DNA of 64,000 nucleotides from Pseudanabaena yagii GIHE-NHR1 (GTDB lineage Bacteria; Cyanobacteriota; Cyanobacteriia; Pseudanabaenales; Pseudanabaenaceae): contig NZ_JAAVJL010000001.1 of assembly GCF_012863495.1 (NCBI RefSeq), positions 2,909,501 to 2,973,500 of the forward strand, read 5' to 3'. Shown one piece after another: positions 17,460-26,552 of the stretch. Below the pieces are notes generated by a model that was given only the letters and a program-made list of their open reading frames with translations, made no database searches and was not told where the DNA came from. The position numbers were made by a program, and so were the translations under genes. The first letter of the stretch is position 1. Each line of letters starts with the position of its first letter.

Positions 17460-18576
17460 TACCTTGACAGGGGGTAGACTTTATTTTTTATAAGAGTAAA
17501 GATGGAAGAAACGTTAACTTTTCTCCAAGATGCTCCGAATAACATTTACCAAAGAAGAAATAGATGCGCTACATTACGAAAGATTCCATCACCCGCATCC
17601 ACGAGTGCAGAGAAAAATGGAAGCACTATACCTAAAAAGCCAGAAATACCCACACAAGGAAATTACGAAACTGCTAAGAATCAGTGAACCGACACTGTTG
17701 AACTATTTACGAGATTATAAAGAAGGTGGGATAAGCAAACTGAAAGAACTGACCTTTAATCGCCCCCAGAGTGAACTAAAAAAGCATCAAGAAAGTTTAG
17801 AGATATATTTTCGAGAACATCCACCTAAAACGCTGGCTCATGCAGCAGCAAAAATTACTGAGTTGACAGGGATTGTCCGTAGTCGAGAACAGGTGCGTCA
17901 TTTCCTGAAATCGATGGGAATGAGTTGTCGTCGAGTGGGGCTAATACCTGCAAAGGCTGACCCAGCAGCACAAGAGGAATTTCTTAAAAAAAACTAGAAC
18001 CGCGCTTAGAGGAAGCTAAATCTGGACAAAGAGCCGTTTTCTTTGTTGATGCTGCTCACTTTGTCCTTGGAGCCTATTTAGGCTTTTTGTGGTGTTTTGA
18101 ACGCTTGTTTCTTAAATCTGGGACGGGAAGACAGCGTTTTAATGTCCTCGGTGCACTTAATGCTGTTACTCATGAGTTGATTACTGTGACTAATGATTCT
18201 TACATCAATGCTCAAAGTGTTTGTGACTTACTCCACAAACTTGCGGCTTTGGGTTTGACTATACCCATTACTCTTGTCTTGGATAATGCTCGTTATCAAA
18301 AGTGTGTTTTAGTTTTTGAGTTGGCTCAGTCATTAAATATCGAGCTTCTTTATTTGACTACTTACTCTCCAAACTTAAACTTGATTGAGCGTCTTTGGAA
18401 ATTTGTGAAGAAACAGTGTCTCTACTCCGTCTATTACCCTGATTTTGATTCTTTCAAGTTTGCTATTGCTTCTTGCCTTGAGAATTCCCGCACTACTCAT
18501 AAAGCAGCTTTGGATTCTTTATTGACTTTGCGCTTTCAGTCTTTTGATAATGTTAAGTCTATTCCCTGTTAAGGTA
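17460..18576 (+). mobile_element. IS630-family insertion sequence, complete
   Basis: 1117 bp with imperfect terminal inverted repeats, beginning TACCTTGACAGGGGGTAGAC and ending with the complement of TACCTTAACAGGGAATAGAC. A TA duplication flanks it (17458-17459 and 18577-18578), as expected for IS630/Tc1 elements. Precise removal with one TA restores the Uma2 reading frame, which fixes the borders. Confidence 0.92.
17530..18572 (+). CDS. IS630-family transposase, two frames joined by -1 frameshift
   Basis: ORF A (17530-17997) encodes the helix-turn-helix part (HPRVQRKMEALYLKSQ, ITKLLRISEPTLLNYLRDYKEGG). ORF B, in the -1 frame and open from before 18087, carries the DDE core: FFVDAAHFVLGA (D), LVLDNARYQK (D) and TYSPNLNLIERLWKFVK (E). 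A run of eight A at 17986-17993 precedes the ORF A stop (17995-17997); slipping back one base there gives LKKKLEPRLEEAKSG in one protein of about 346 residues. Programmed frameshifting at A runs is common in this family. Confidence 0.85.
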
Positions 18577-18876
18577 TATCCATCCCTAATCGTTGAAGTT
18601 TTATCACCAAGTACCGAAGCCTACGATCGCGGTGGGAAGTTCAGACTATATCGCAACAATCCTGCATTAATAGATTATTTGCTAGTTAGTTCTACCAGCA
18701 TCGAAATAGACCTCTATCACAAAAAAGATAATGGGGAATGGATAATCATTAACTATGAAGAGGGTGACATGATCGAGCTAAAGAGCATTAATCTCACCTT
18801 TGCGATCGCTCAAATTTATCGAGGACTCACACTGACTCCTGAATTAACTCCAGAAAATGATGTAGCGCAGGCTTAG
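18577..18876 (+). pseudogene. Uma2-family nuclease-like gene, 3' part
   Basis: C-terminal part of the split Uma2 gene: PSLIVEVLSPSTEAYDRGGKFRLYR, IDYLLVSSTSIEIDLYHKK, then a short acidic tail ending at 18876. The EVLSPST-x-x-x-DRGGKF block is the most conserved part of the family. The frame is continuous with 17152-17459 once the IS is removed. The piece has no start of its own other than the IS-derived ATG at 18544. Confidence 0.85.
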
Positions 18877-18888
18877 CATTTGCCATAT

Positions 18889-21264
18889 CTATATTTTCTG
18901 AATTGGTGCAATTTTGGGATCAATAATTTTTTTGCCTTGACCTGCGAAGGAAACCGCTAAATACATCTTGTCGCCAGTACCTAACAAATTCGCGACTTGA
19001 CCTTCGCCAAACTTATCATGCATCACGCGATCGCCTACTTGCCAATTAACACTAGGCTTGGGTTTGACGGCATTGACCTTAGGTGGTGCGACAGTACGGA
19101 GAGACCCACGCACACTAGTAGCTTCGGCGCGTTGACTTGCCTTACTGATAAATTTATCGATGCCATGTCCTGTGAGATATTCTTTAGGAAGTTCGGCAAG
19201 GAATTGGGAAGGGATAGCATATTCGCGATTGCCATAGAGACGACGGGCTTGAGCATGGCTCAGGAAGAGTTTCTCTTGGGCGCGAGTGATGCCCACATAC
19301 ATCAGGCGACGCTCTTCTTCTAATGCCATTGGATCATTAATGGAACGAAAACTCGGAAATAGTCCTTGCTCTAAACCAACGAGAAATACTACAGGAAATT
19401 CTAAACCCTTAGCGGCATGAAGTGTCATCAGTGTCACTTTCTCCGCATTCTCGCTACTGTCATCGAGGCTAGAGGCTAGGGCAGCATTAGCTAAAAAGGC
19501 ATCAAGGGAAGCATCTTCATTTTCTTCAGCAAATTGCACAGCCGCATTATAGAGTTCTTGTAAGTTCGCAATGCGATCGTTTGCCTCATCATTGCTTTGA
19601 GCCTTCAGTTCATCGACATAGCCAGATTCTTGGAGAATCCCTTGAATGATATCCGCCGCAGGAGTGACGGGTACTTTCGCTTGCCATTTCTGCATCAATT
19701 CCACAAAGGAGAGAACACCACGCGCCGATCGCCCTGCGAGGGTTTTAACTGTAGTTTCATCGCTGATGATTTCCCAGATGGGGACGCTGAGTTCTTGGGC
19801 AGCCTGTTGCAGCTTATCGAGGGTTGCCTTGCCGATGCTGCGTTTAGGAACATTAATGATTCGCATCAAGCCAAGGGTATCGGATGGGTTCGATAGCAGG
19901 CGCAAATAGGAGAGAATATCTTTAATTTCTTTGCGATCGTAAAATCGTAAGCCACCTACGACTTTGTAAGGGATATTCCAACGCACTAGCATTTCCTCAA
20001 AGGGACGGGATTGGGCGTTAGTGCGGTAGAGAATGGCGAAATGTCCAAGATTGGCGCTTGGAGTTTTGGACTTAACCCGACGAATTTGTTCAATTACAAA
20101 CTGGGCTTCATCCACTTCATCATCGGCACGATATAGCTCGATCAGGTCGCCATCGGGACGGGTTGCTTTGAGAACTTTATCAATACGTTGGGAATTATTA
20201 TCAATCAGTTGGTTGGCAATTTCGAGAATATTCGCTACAGAACGATAATTCTCTTCGAGCTTGATCATCGTTTTGGTATGGGCATCGGGCAAGCGATCGC
20301 CAAAAGCCTCTTGGAATTCCATCAAGATTGTGAAGTCGGCAGAACGGAAACTGTAAATCGATTGATCCGCGTCACCGACGACAAAAATAGAACGATTCTC
20401 CCAAGTGGGCTGATCGTCATTGGTGGATAGTAAGCGAATCAAATCATACTGGGTGCGATTGGTATCTTGATATTCGTCAACGAGAATATGTGTAAAGCGA
20501 TCGTGCCAATATTTAAGGACTTCAGGATTTTGCTGAAACAGTCGCACTGGCAAAAAGATTAAATCATCAAAATCGAGGGCATTATTGGTGGCGAGCTGAT
20601 TTTGATAGAGATTGTAAACTTGCGCGATCGCCCGTTTGCGATAGGGAGAATCATCGCTTTGTTTTTCGTATTCCTCAGGAGTCCAGCCTTTGTTTTTAGC
20701 ATTGCCGATCGCAAAGCGTACCGACTTTGGCTCAAATTTCTTTTCATCCAGATTTAGTTGATTCACCACAATATCTTTGACTAAAGATTGCGCGTCCGAA
20801 TCATCAAAAATCGAAAAATTCTTTGCCCAACTTCTACCATTGCTATCTTTGTATTTATCAATATCTAGCCGTAAAATTCGACAGCACATGCTATGGAAAG
20901 TCCCCATCCAGAGACCATCTTCAGCAAAACTATTGACATAGCGCTTATAAACTTTCTTCCGTAGCCTCTCCTGTTCTAAGTCAGAGATTTCACTCAAAGC
21001 CTTACCTAATTCTCTTTGGGCTATTTCTTGGGTTAACAAAGATTGAATTCGCTCATTCATTTCTTTGCCCGCTTTATTGGTGAAAGTCACTGCAAGGATT
21101 TGCTCAGGTGCAACACCGTGATTGAGCATTAAGTTGGCAATACGATAGGTCAATGTTCTGGTTTTCCCTGACCCCGCACCTGCAACTACTAGCATTGGCC
21201 CGTGAAGATGGCTGGCTGCTTTTTGTTGAGTAGGGTTGAGATGATGCAAAAAATTGGAACTCAT
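18889..21264 (-). CDS. pcrA: ATP-dependent DNA helicase PcrA/UvrD
   Basis: 791 residues, a full-length superfamily 1A 3'-5' helicase for nucleotide excision repair, recombination control and replication restart. Motifs: Q motif LNPTQQKA, Walker A VVAGAGSGKTRTLTYRI, motif Ia AVTFTNKAGKEM, motif II LVDEYQDTNRTQY, motif III VGDADQSIYSFR, motif IV EENYRSVANI, motif V VTLMTLHAAKGLEF, and motif VI EERRLMYVGITRAQEKL. The C-terminal domain VGDRVMHDKFGEG..A is the Tudor-like fold that in PcrA contacts RNA polymerase. It is convergent with the Uma2 remnant. Confidence 0.96.
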   Translation of the reverse strand: MSSNFLHHLNPTQQKAASHLHGPMLVVAGAGSGKTRTLTYRIANLMLNHGVAPEQILAVTFTNKAGKEMNERIQSLLTQEIAQRELGKALSEISDLEQERLRKKVYKRYVNSFAEDGLWMGTFHSMCCRILRLDIDKYKDSNGRSWAKNFSIFDDSDAQSLVKDIVVNQLNLDEKKFEPKSVRFAIGNAKNKGWTPEEYEKQSDDSPYRKRAIAQVYNLYQNQLATNNALDFDDLIFLPVRLFQQNPEVLKYWHDRFTHILVDEYQDTNRTQYDLIRLLSTNDDQPTWENRSIFVVGDADQSIYSFRSADFTILMEFQEAFGDRLPDAHTKTMIKLEENYRSVANILEIANQLIDNNSQRIDKVLKATRPDGDLIELYRADDEVDEAQFVIEQIRRVKSKTPSANLGHFAILYRTNAQSRPFEEMLVRWNIPYKVVGGLRFYDRKEIKDILSYLRLLSNPSDTLGLMRIINVPKRSIGKATLDKLQQAAQELSVPIWEIISDETTVKTLAGRSARGVLSFVELMQKWQAKVPVTPAADIIQGILQESGYVDELKAQSNDEANDRIANLQELYNAAVQFAEENEDASLDAFLANAALASSLDDSSENAEKVTLMTLHAAKGLEFPVVFLVGLEQGLFPSFRSINDPMALEEERRLMYVGITRAQEKLFLSHAQARRLYGNREYAIPSQFLAELPKEYLTGHGIDKFISKASQRAEATSVRGSLRTVAPPKVNAVKPKPSVNWQVGDRVMHDKFGEGQVANLLGTGDKMYLAVSFAGQGKKIIDPKIAPIQKI

Positions 21265-21336
21265 GGGTGCAGGAGGGGAAAACTTAGGTAGACTCTAATA
21301 CAGTATGCCAAAAATGTTTACTCATACGTTTGCACA

Positions 21337-22791
21337 GTGGATATTTACTGCACGCGCCCCAATTGTACTAAGCCTTTAAATTCCTTTGCTGACCTTGATA
21401 GTGGCAATACCCTCAAAACAATTACCCAAAAGTTTTGTACGAGTTGCGGGATGCCCCTATTGCTGGGTGGGCGCTATATTGTCGAAAGTCCGATCGCCAG
21501 AGGTGGTTTTGGTGCGACCTTTTTAGCCCGCGATCGCTATACGCCTGCGATGAAGCGCTGTGTGGTGAAGCTATTGCAGCCCATTGGTTTTACGAGCGCT
21601 CAGATGGTGGTTGCTAAGCAAATGTTTGAGCGCGAGGCAACGGTTTTAGAAGATTTGGGGACACATCCCCAAATCCCTGATCTGCTTGCTTATTTTGAGG
21701 TGCAGTCGGGACAGGATGAATTTTTTTATTTAGTCCAAGAATTTGTCGATGGCTTTACCCTAGAGCAAATTGTCGAGCAGCATGGGGCGATCGCCGAGGC
21801 AGATGTTTTAGAAATTATGCACAGCCTCTTGCCTGTCTTGACATTTATTCATGACAAAGGCTCGATCCATCGTGATATTAAACCTGCCAATATCATGGTT
21901 CGTAAGTCCGATCAGTCCTACTTTCTCTTGGATTTTGGTGCGGTTAAACAAGTGGCAGGAGTTGCCCAAGGTCAAAAATCTACGGGCATCTTTACCCCCG
22001 GCTATGGCGCACCTGAGCAGATGCGCGGCGATACTGTATTTCCCTCAACGGATCTCTATGCCTTTGCCGTGACCTGTCTCTTTTTATTAACAGGCAAGGA
22101 GCCAGACGAATTATTCGATGTGAGTTACAACAAATGGCAGTGGGATCGCTTTGTCAAGCTCAGCCCTAATTTTAATAATGTGTTACATAAAATGTTGGAG
22201 TCAGCTCCCAGCGATCGCTTCACTTCGGCAGCAGATGTCCTCCAAGCCCTGAGTTCTCAAGCATCAGTACCAATGGTGCAACCATCAGTACAAACACCTG
22301 TAAAACCAGCGCATCAGACCAGTATCCAAGTTCCTGTTCCTGTGCCTCTGCCTAATTTTGCCCCCGCAGTCCCCAAACCTGCGGCCTCGCGATCGCAAAA
22401 AACGCCTTGGTTACTATCTGCATCGATTCCTACTCAATTTATTGGCGCTTTTTTGTTAGGTGTAGAGGCGATGTTGCTATGGCAAGTAAGTACAACAGTT
22501 GGCATAGCTGTGATCGGTACTCCAGCTAATTTAATTTCTTTTGCGGCTGTATTACTAGGCATCATTCTGCTGAGAATTAGTTCTATTCTCGACAATAAAG
22601 ATCTATTTGTATTCGTCAATTTGCTAAGTTTTGCCGCAGTCTGGGGAGGTCAAATATTTGCCAAAGTTCAGTTTCAGAACTTCCCAAATTGGATCGAAAT
22701 TGCTCAATATTGTGGAATTGCAGGATTTAGTGCGATCGCTCTGATGGCAGCCTTCCGCCTCATCTTCCAATTGCTCTATTCCTTATTGTAA
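21337..22791 (+). CDS. Ser/Thr protein kinase with N-terminal zinc ribbon and C-terminal membrane helices
   Basis: 484 residues, GTG start. A small Cys4 ribbon comes first (C5, C10, C34, C37). The kinase domain is complete: Gly loop ARGGFGATF (54-62), Lys78, catalytic HRDIKPAN (178-185), DFGAV (199) and APE motif GAPEQM. A Pro/Val-rich linker follows (about 310-350), then three or four hydrophobic helices from residue 365 to the end. The zinc-ribbon plus kinase layout is typical of cyanobacterial Pkn-type kinases. The membrane part has no sensor domain that I recognise. Confidence 0.9.
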   Translation: MDIYCTRPNCTKPLNSFADLDSGNTLKTITQKFCTSCGMPLLLGGRYIVESPIARGGFGATFLARDRYTPAMKRCVVKLLQPIGFTSAQMVVAKQMFEREATVLEDLGTHPQIPDLLAYFEVQSGQDEFFYLVQEFVDGFTLEQIVEQHGAIAEADVLEIMHSLLPVLTFIHDKGSIHRDIKPANIMVRKSDQSYFLLDFGAVKQVAGVAQGQKSTGIFTPGYGAPEQMRGDTVFPSTDLYAFAVTCLFLLTGKEPDELFDVSYNKWQWDRFVKLSPNFNNVLHKMLESAPSDRFTSAADVLQALSSQASVPMVQPSVQTPVKPAHQTSIQVPVPVPLPNFAPAVPKPAASRSQKTPWLLSASIPTQFIGAFLLGVEAMLLWQVSTTVGIAVIGTPANLISFAAVLLGIILLRISSILDNKDLFVFVNLLSFAAVWGGQIFAKVQFQNFPNWIEIAQYCGIAGFSAIALMAAFRLIFQLLYSLL

Positions 22792-22807
22792 AATTAGGAT
22801 CTTTGGG

Positions 22808-23191
22808 CTATAGATAATTCAAATAAAAACTACAGCTTCGACTTCGCTCAGCTAGCTTACACCGAGGGCTGAGCGAAGTCGAAGCCCATGTGCAAGTTAT
22901 TTAAAGCAATTATATGTCTATATGTATTTGTGGATAATTGCTCCATCCACAAGGGCGAAAATATCTCAACTTTGATTGCGGCGGCTGGTGCTACCCTCAT
23001 CTATCTGCCTCCCTATTCTCCTGACTTTTCACCTATTGAGAATTGAGTGCTAGGGATCACATATCTAGCAGATATGAAACACAAGTATAGCAGTTCTAAA
23101 TAAGTTAAAAGAGGCTTCGACTCCGCTCAGCCAACGTATATAGATGGCTGAGCGGAGTCGAAGCCCTATTTTTTATTTGAATTATCTATAG
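22808..23191. repeat. Composite inverted-repeat element around a transposase scrap
   Basis: Outer ends CTATAGATAATTCAAATA (from 22808) and its complement (to 23191) bracket two palindromes: GCTTCGACTTCGCTCAGC paired at 22835-22852/22868-22885, and GGCTTCGACTCCGCTCAGCC paired at 23113-23132/23146-23165. A third copy of the same palindrome lies at 62239-62283. Between them sits an IS630 fragment. The whole 384 bp looks like a non-autonomous element or two nested copies. Confidence 0.65.
22930..23046 (+). pseudogene. IS630-family transposase fragment
   Basis: The plus strand reads VDNCSIHKGENISTLI, then AAAGATLIYLPPYSPDFSPIEN and a stop. This is the second-D to E block of the IS630 DDE domain (DNxxxHK ... 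LPPYSPDxxPIE). Only about 39 codons survive, so it is a dead scrap. Confidence 0.8.
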
Positions 23192-23288
23192 TCCAAGCCA
23201 CATCTACCTAAGAACAAATAAGCTCGATTGTCTTGCATAAGTCCTAAGTGCTGACACCTCAGTCTAACAAAAACAAAAGAAGATCAAT

Positions 23289-24926
23289 CTAGTGTACAGC
23301 CCATAAAGAAGATGCACCGCCCAACCACCAAGGAGTAAATGAGTCAGTAAGGGAGTCATTACTACGAGAAATGGAAACTAATTTGGGCTTACTACTAGCT
23401 CCAAGCTCAACACTAGACTTTATAGATGAGACATCAAAGCTAAAATCAGAGCTGAATTGTTGTAGGTCAAACACAGATAAATTAGAGTTTTGAAAATCTG
23501 AATAGGATTGGAATCCTGAAGTATTGATGAATTGAGAAGAATCAAAACTGTCAAAGTTAGCAAAAAAATCCGCACCAACTAACATTCCAGTTTCAGAATT
23601 ACCAGTAAGGGAAATCAAATCATTAACAGTCTGGCTATTGGAAGGAGCATTGCCATCAAAAAGTGGCAAAGACTCGATATCACCACCCTCAATGGAGTCG
23701 AAAATCGCTTCTTCGCCAAAAGCTCCCTTAACTCCCTGCCACCAGCCACCTGTGCGGGCAAAATATTCTTGCCACCAGCCGCCTGTGCGAGCATAAAACT
23801 CTTGCCACCATGTACCTGTGCGGGCTTGAAGAGATGGATTTGCGATCGTTTTAGGCATGTAGATGTCAGAGTTGTCAAACATCAATGCCATTGCACTATT
23901 GATATTTTGCGTTGTCTTTTGACTAGCAATTTGCTTGGATTCTATTTCTAGCTGAGCATAATTGATGGTTTTATTAATACCACCTGTGGCAATGTCCCAA
24001 CCGATCGCATCAAAAGCAATCAAATCTAAACCTGTGATTGCGGTGGTCTGACCACGCTGAACTTCCGCATCCATGATTCCGCCAGACTGCCAATGACTTG
24101 CTTGAAAGCCATTGCCACCTCTGGTCTTATCCACGCCATTATCAAAGCTACCAACAAAAGTCGTACCATTAGTCCCAAGTCCAAAGTATTGATTGCCACC
24201 AACACTTAAATCTATGTTTGTTTTGCTTCCAACCCTACTTTTATTGGAATAGCGGAAAAGGTCTAGAGGAGATGCTTCATTAACACGCTCCTTTAGCCCT
24301 GAATTATATTCTAAGCTACTTAAATTACTAGCACCAACCCATGGGCTATCGATACTGCTTTGAAAGCCTAAAACATGACCAATTTCATGAACGGCTACAC
24401 CAATAAAATCTACTGACGTGGCTGGAACTGTATTTTGACGGTTGAAGTTATAACTCCAACTCGTATTCGTCCCAGTCAGGTCACGCATGACAATGTAGCC
24501 ATCAAGTACATTACTGGCTTTAGTATCTATTCCTCTTCCTACTGACCCCACTGATTTGGCGTTAGCACTGTTGATACTTAGTTTGGAGCCAGTCTGTTGT
24601 GAACTCACAAGCTGATTAGAGACTATAGCATCATATCTTGCTTCAAATGAACTGCTATTAACAGTCTGTGATCTAACTACTGTTTGATCGGTGCTGGTGG
24701 GATCAGCATCATTTTTAAGGGCATTAGCATAGGTACTAAACGAGTAATCGTTAGTTCGAGCAATAGCGCCAGCGATGGTATTGCCAACAAAGTCTTTTTG
24801 GACATCAACAGCAATATTGATGGTCACGTTGTCAGTTAGGTATGAAGACCAGATTTTGCCAGCCATCTCAAATGCAGCGATTTGAGTCTGAGAAGCACTT
24901 GGTGCATATGTGAAATTAAATTGCAT
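23289..24926 (-). CDS. Matrixin-like zinc metalloprotease (NF038122-type)
   Basis: 545 residues. The zinc motif HEIGHVLGF lies at residues 180-188 (His180, Glu181, His184) and is followed by a SHWQSGGIMD block (278-287) typical of this metalloprotease group, with ITGLDLIAFDAIGWD after it. No signal peptide is visible, so export, if any, would use a leaderless route. Residues 368-397 hold three copies of ARTGxWWQE(F/Y)(Y/F). The last 150 residues are Ser/Asp/Asn-rich. The role is probably extracellular proteolysis; the substrate is unknown. Confidence 0.8.
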   Translation of the reverse strand: MQFNFTYAPSASQTQIAAFEMAGKIWSSYLTDNVTINIAVDVQKDFVGNTIAGAIARTNDYSFSTYANALKNDADPTSTDQTVVRSQTVNSSSFEARYDAIVSNQLVSSQQTGSKLSINSANAKSVGSVGRGIDTKASNVLDGYIVMRDLTGTNTSWSYNFNRQNTVPATSVDFIGVAVHEIGHVLGFQSSIDSPWVGASNLSSLEYNSGLKERVNEASPLDLFRYSNKSRVGSKTNIDLSVGGNQYFGLGTNGTTFVGSFDNGVDKTRGGNGFQASHWQSGGIMDAEVQRGQTTAITGLDLIAFDAIGWDIATGGINKTINYAQLEIESKQIASQKTTQNINSAMALMFDNSDIYMPKTIANPSLQARTGTWWQEFYARTGGWWQEYFARTGGWWQGVKGAFGEEAIFDSIEGGDIESLPLFDGNAPSNSQTVNDLISLTGNSETGMLVGADFFANFDSFDSSQFINTSGFQSYSDFQNSNLSVFDLQQFSSDFSFDVSSIKSSVELGASSKPKLVSISRSNDSLTDSFTPWWLGGASSLWAVH

Positions 24927-25184
24927 GACTATCCTGACCCCAAATTTTTAAGTTAGTTTTCCCCCAACATCAATCCATTAAAGACACAGTCCAAAAAGCT
25001 CATGTGAATTAACTAAATTAATAGCTAACAGATTTGATTGCGTATGCATGGTAACTCAATCATAAAGCTGTTGTCACTACCAAAAAGTTATCAGAAAGTT
25101 AGTACATATGACAGCTATAGCAAATATCATACTAGTGAGATAAATTGTAGAAAGAAAGAGAGGATTTTTTATCCATAACTGAGT

Positions 25185-25451
25185 ATGAAAGCCTATTCAA
25201 TAGACTTACCGCAATTTCCGATCAAACGAACCACAAGAAAAATTTTGAAAACGTTGCTTTGCAACGTTTTCAAAATTTTTCTTGGTTTGGTTTTGAGCGC
25301 AAAACGCTGTAAGAGCAAAAATAATCAAACTGTATGAAGAAGGTAAAATATCACAACGAAAGTTAGCTGAGAAATTTTGAGAGGAATCCTTGCCAAGGAC
25401 ATGATTTTTATAGATGAGTCAGGCATAAATTTAGCTCTCACCAGAAGATTG
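25185..25451 (+). pseudogene. IS630-family transposase remnant in pieces
   Basis: Three pieces in order: MKAYSIDLPQ (25185-25214), KIIKLYEEGKISQRKLAEKF-stop (from 25318) and MIFIDESGINLALTRRL (25401-25451). These correspond to the N-terminus, the helix-turn-helix and the first-D block of an IS630 transposase, with large internal losses. A 49-bp palindrome separates the first two pieces. Confidence 0.75.
25235..25283. repeat. 23-bp perfect palindrome inside the IS630 remnant
   Basis: Left arm 25235-25257 (starts AAGAAAAATTTTG, ends ACGTTGC), loop TTT, exact complement 25261-25283. It sits between the N-terminus and helix-turn-helix pieces of the transposase remnant, which indicates that the palindrome moved into the transposase gene. 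Confidence 0.8.
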
Positions 25452-25570
25452 TTTGACTGTTCTGTAGGGGACAGGAACACGACGATCAATCAAAACCGAC
25501 GATGTCGATTCGTGATTGGAAGCCTGCTCTTAATCGCTTTGCCATCCTCTTTGAAGATCGTTTCCACATC

Positions 25571-25686
25571 TATAGCAGTGTAAGAGATAGCTAGGACAAA
25601 TCAAAACCAAAATAAGTGAAGGCGGCACGAAGTGCCGCCTTCACTTATTTTGGTTTTATGTCCTAAGCAAACCTTACATTGCTATA
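25571..25686. repeat. Nested palindromic element with TATAGCA ends
   Basis: The inner palindrome has a perfect 26-bp stem (25603-25628 and 25632-25657; starts AAAACCAAAATAAG, tip GGCGGCAC-GAA-GTGCCGCC). It is bracketed by imperfect outer repeats TATAGCAGTGTAAG (25571) and the complement of TATAGCAATGTAAG (to 25686), both running into TAGGACA. The left outer repeat recurs next to the palindrome at 28692-28750. Confidence 0.8.
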
Positions 25687-25721
25687 GCTTCTAGACTTTA
25701 CACATTTTGCTTAACAGTCTT

Positions 25722-25758
25722 AAAAGCGGAGGTAATTCATGAATTACCTCCGCTTTTT
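25722..25758 (-). terminator. Terminator after the PSII S4-domain gene
   Basis: AAAAGCGGAGGTAATTC (25722-25738), 2-nt loop, GAATTACCTCCGCTTTTT (25741-25758): a perfect 17-bp stem with A/T ends, 18 bp beyond the stop of the minus-strand gene. Confidence 0.75.
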
Positions 25759-25775
25759 GGTATTGAATTTTGATA

Positions 25776-26552
25776 TTAAACTGATCGCGTCATTTGCACT
25801 CGATAGCGTTCTTTCTTAGTAATCATAATATCGCCGATGGTGACTCGTCCTTTACCGCGAATTGCGATCAGATCACCTGTTTTCACTTGATAGCTTGGCT
25901 GGGAAATAGTTTTCCAATTGACACGCACATCTTCGCCATTAATTAAGTCCACCATTTTGCTGCGAGACATACCAAAACCGAAAGAAGCGATCGCATCGAG
26001 ACGCAAGGATGCCTCAGTAGAAGTTAGTTCTTTAGTTACAGGGATGCGAATCTTTAACTCTTCCCAAGCGATCGCATTGACCTTCACGGGAACTGTCCGC
26101 ACCTGATTGAAATGCAGTTGCAAATATTCCACTAATTCAGGCACGACGATCGCCTGTGCACCTTTTTCGCCTAAGACATTGATATCGCCTACTTTTTGGC
26201 GTTCTAGTCCCGTACCTAGCAATGCTCCCAAAAAATCGCGATGGGTTGCGGTATCAAATAGGAAATTTCCTGAAATTGAGATTGGTGTGAGGCTGACTTG
26301 CGATGGATCGAGGGGTAACTCACTGCGGGCGATCGCTAATCTCTGGCGTTCGGCTTGCTCATAGCCACCCCATGCTAAGCAATGGATTTCGGTCATCATG
26401 CCGAATACTTGCAAAGCTTCGGTAATTTCGGGTGGTGATAGGAAATCACTACATACAACTTCCCATGTTTGAATTGCGCGATCACCCAAATCTAGCAAAC
26501 GGCTAAGGGTGTCGCGATTTTCAACATGATTCAATAGGTCACGGGGTAGCAT
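25776..26552 (-). CDS. Photosystem II S4-domain RNA-binding protein (YlmH-like)
   Basis: 258 residues matching the PSII S4 family found in cyanobacteria and plastids (TIGR03069 type). It has an N-terminal YlmH-like domain (residues about 1-90) and a middle domain (HRDFLGALLGTGLERQKVGDI, GAQAIVVPEL). The C-terminal S4 domain (residues about 180-245) has RLDAIASFGFGMSRSKMVDLI and VRVNWKTISQPSYQVKTGDLI. It probably binds RNA; a link to PSII is suggested by the family name and distribution only. Its ATG overlaps the stop of the PRC-barrel gene (TAATG), so the two are cotranslated. Confidence 0.9.
   Translation of the reverse strand: MLPRDLLNHVENRDTLSRLLDLGDRAIQTWEVVCSDFLSPPEITEALQVFGMMTEIHCLAWGGYEQAERQRLAIARSELPLDPSQVSLTPISISGNFLFDTATHRDFLGALLGTGLERQKVGDINVLGEKGAQAIVVPELVEYLQLHFNQVRTVPVKVNAIAWEELKIRIPVTKELTSTEASLRLDAIASFGFGMSRSKMVDLINGEDVRVNWKTISQPSYQVKTGDLIAIRGKGRVTIGDIMITKKERYRVQMTRSV

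Larger units (their letters stand above)
24927..25775. other. 849-bp spacer of transposase debris and palindromes
   Basis: No intact gene. It holds scattered IS630 remnants (25185-25451), a palindrome inserted inside them (25235-25283), a triloop palindrome with outer inverted repeats (25571-25686) and a terminator-like hairpin (25722-25758). A frame at 25500-25590 (SIRDWKPALNRFAILFEDRF) looks like another transposase tail. Confidence 0.6.

Noticed and set aside
25377-25583. A 68-codon frame as a gene
   Set aside because: It starts inside an IS630 remnant (FIDESGINLALT) and continues through unrelated transposase debris; it is not a continuous family member.
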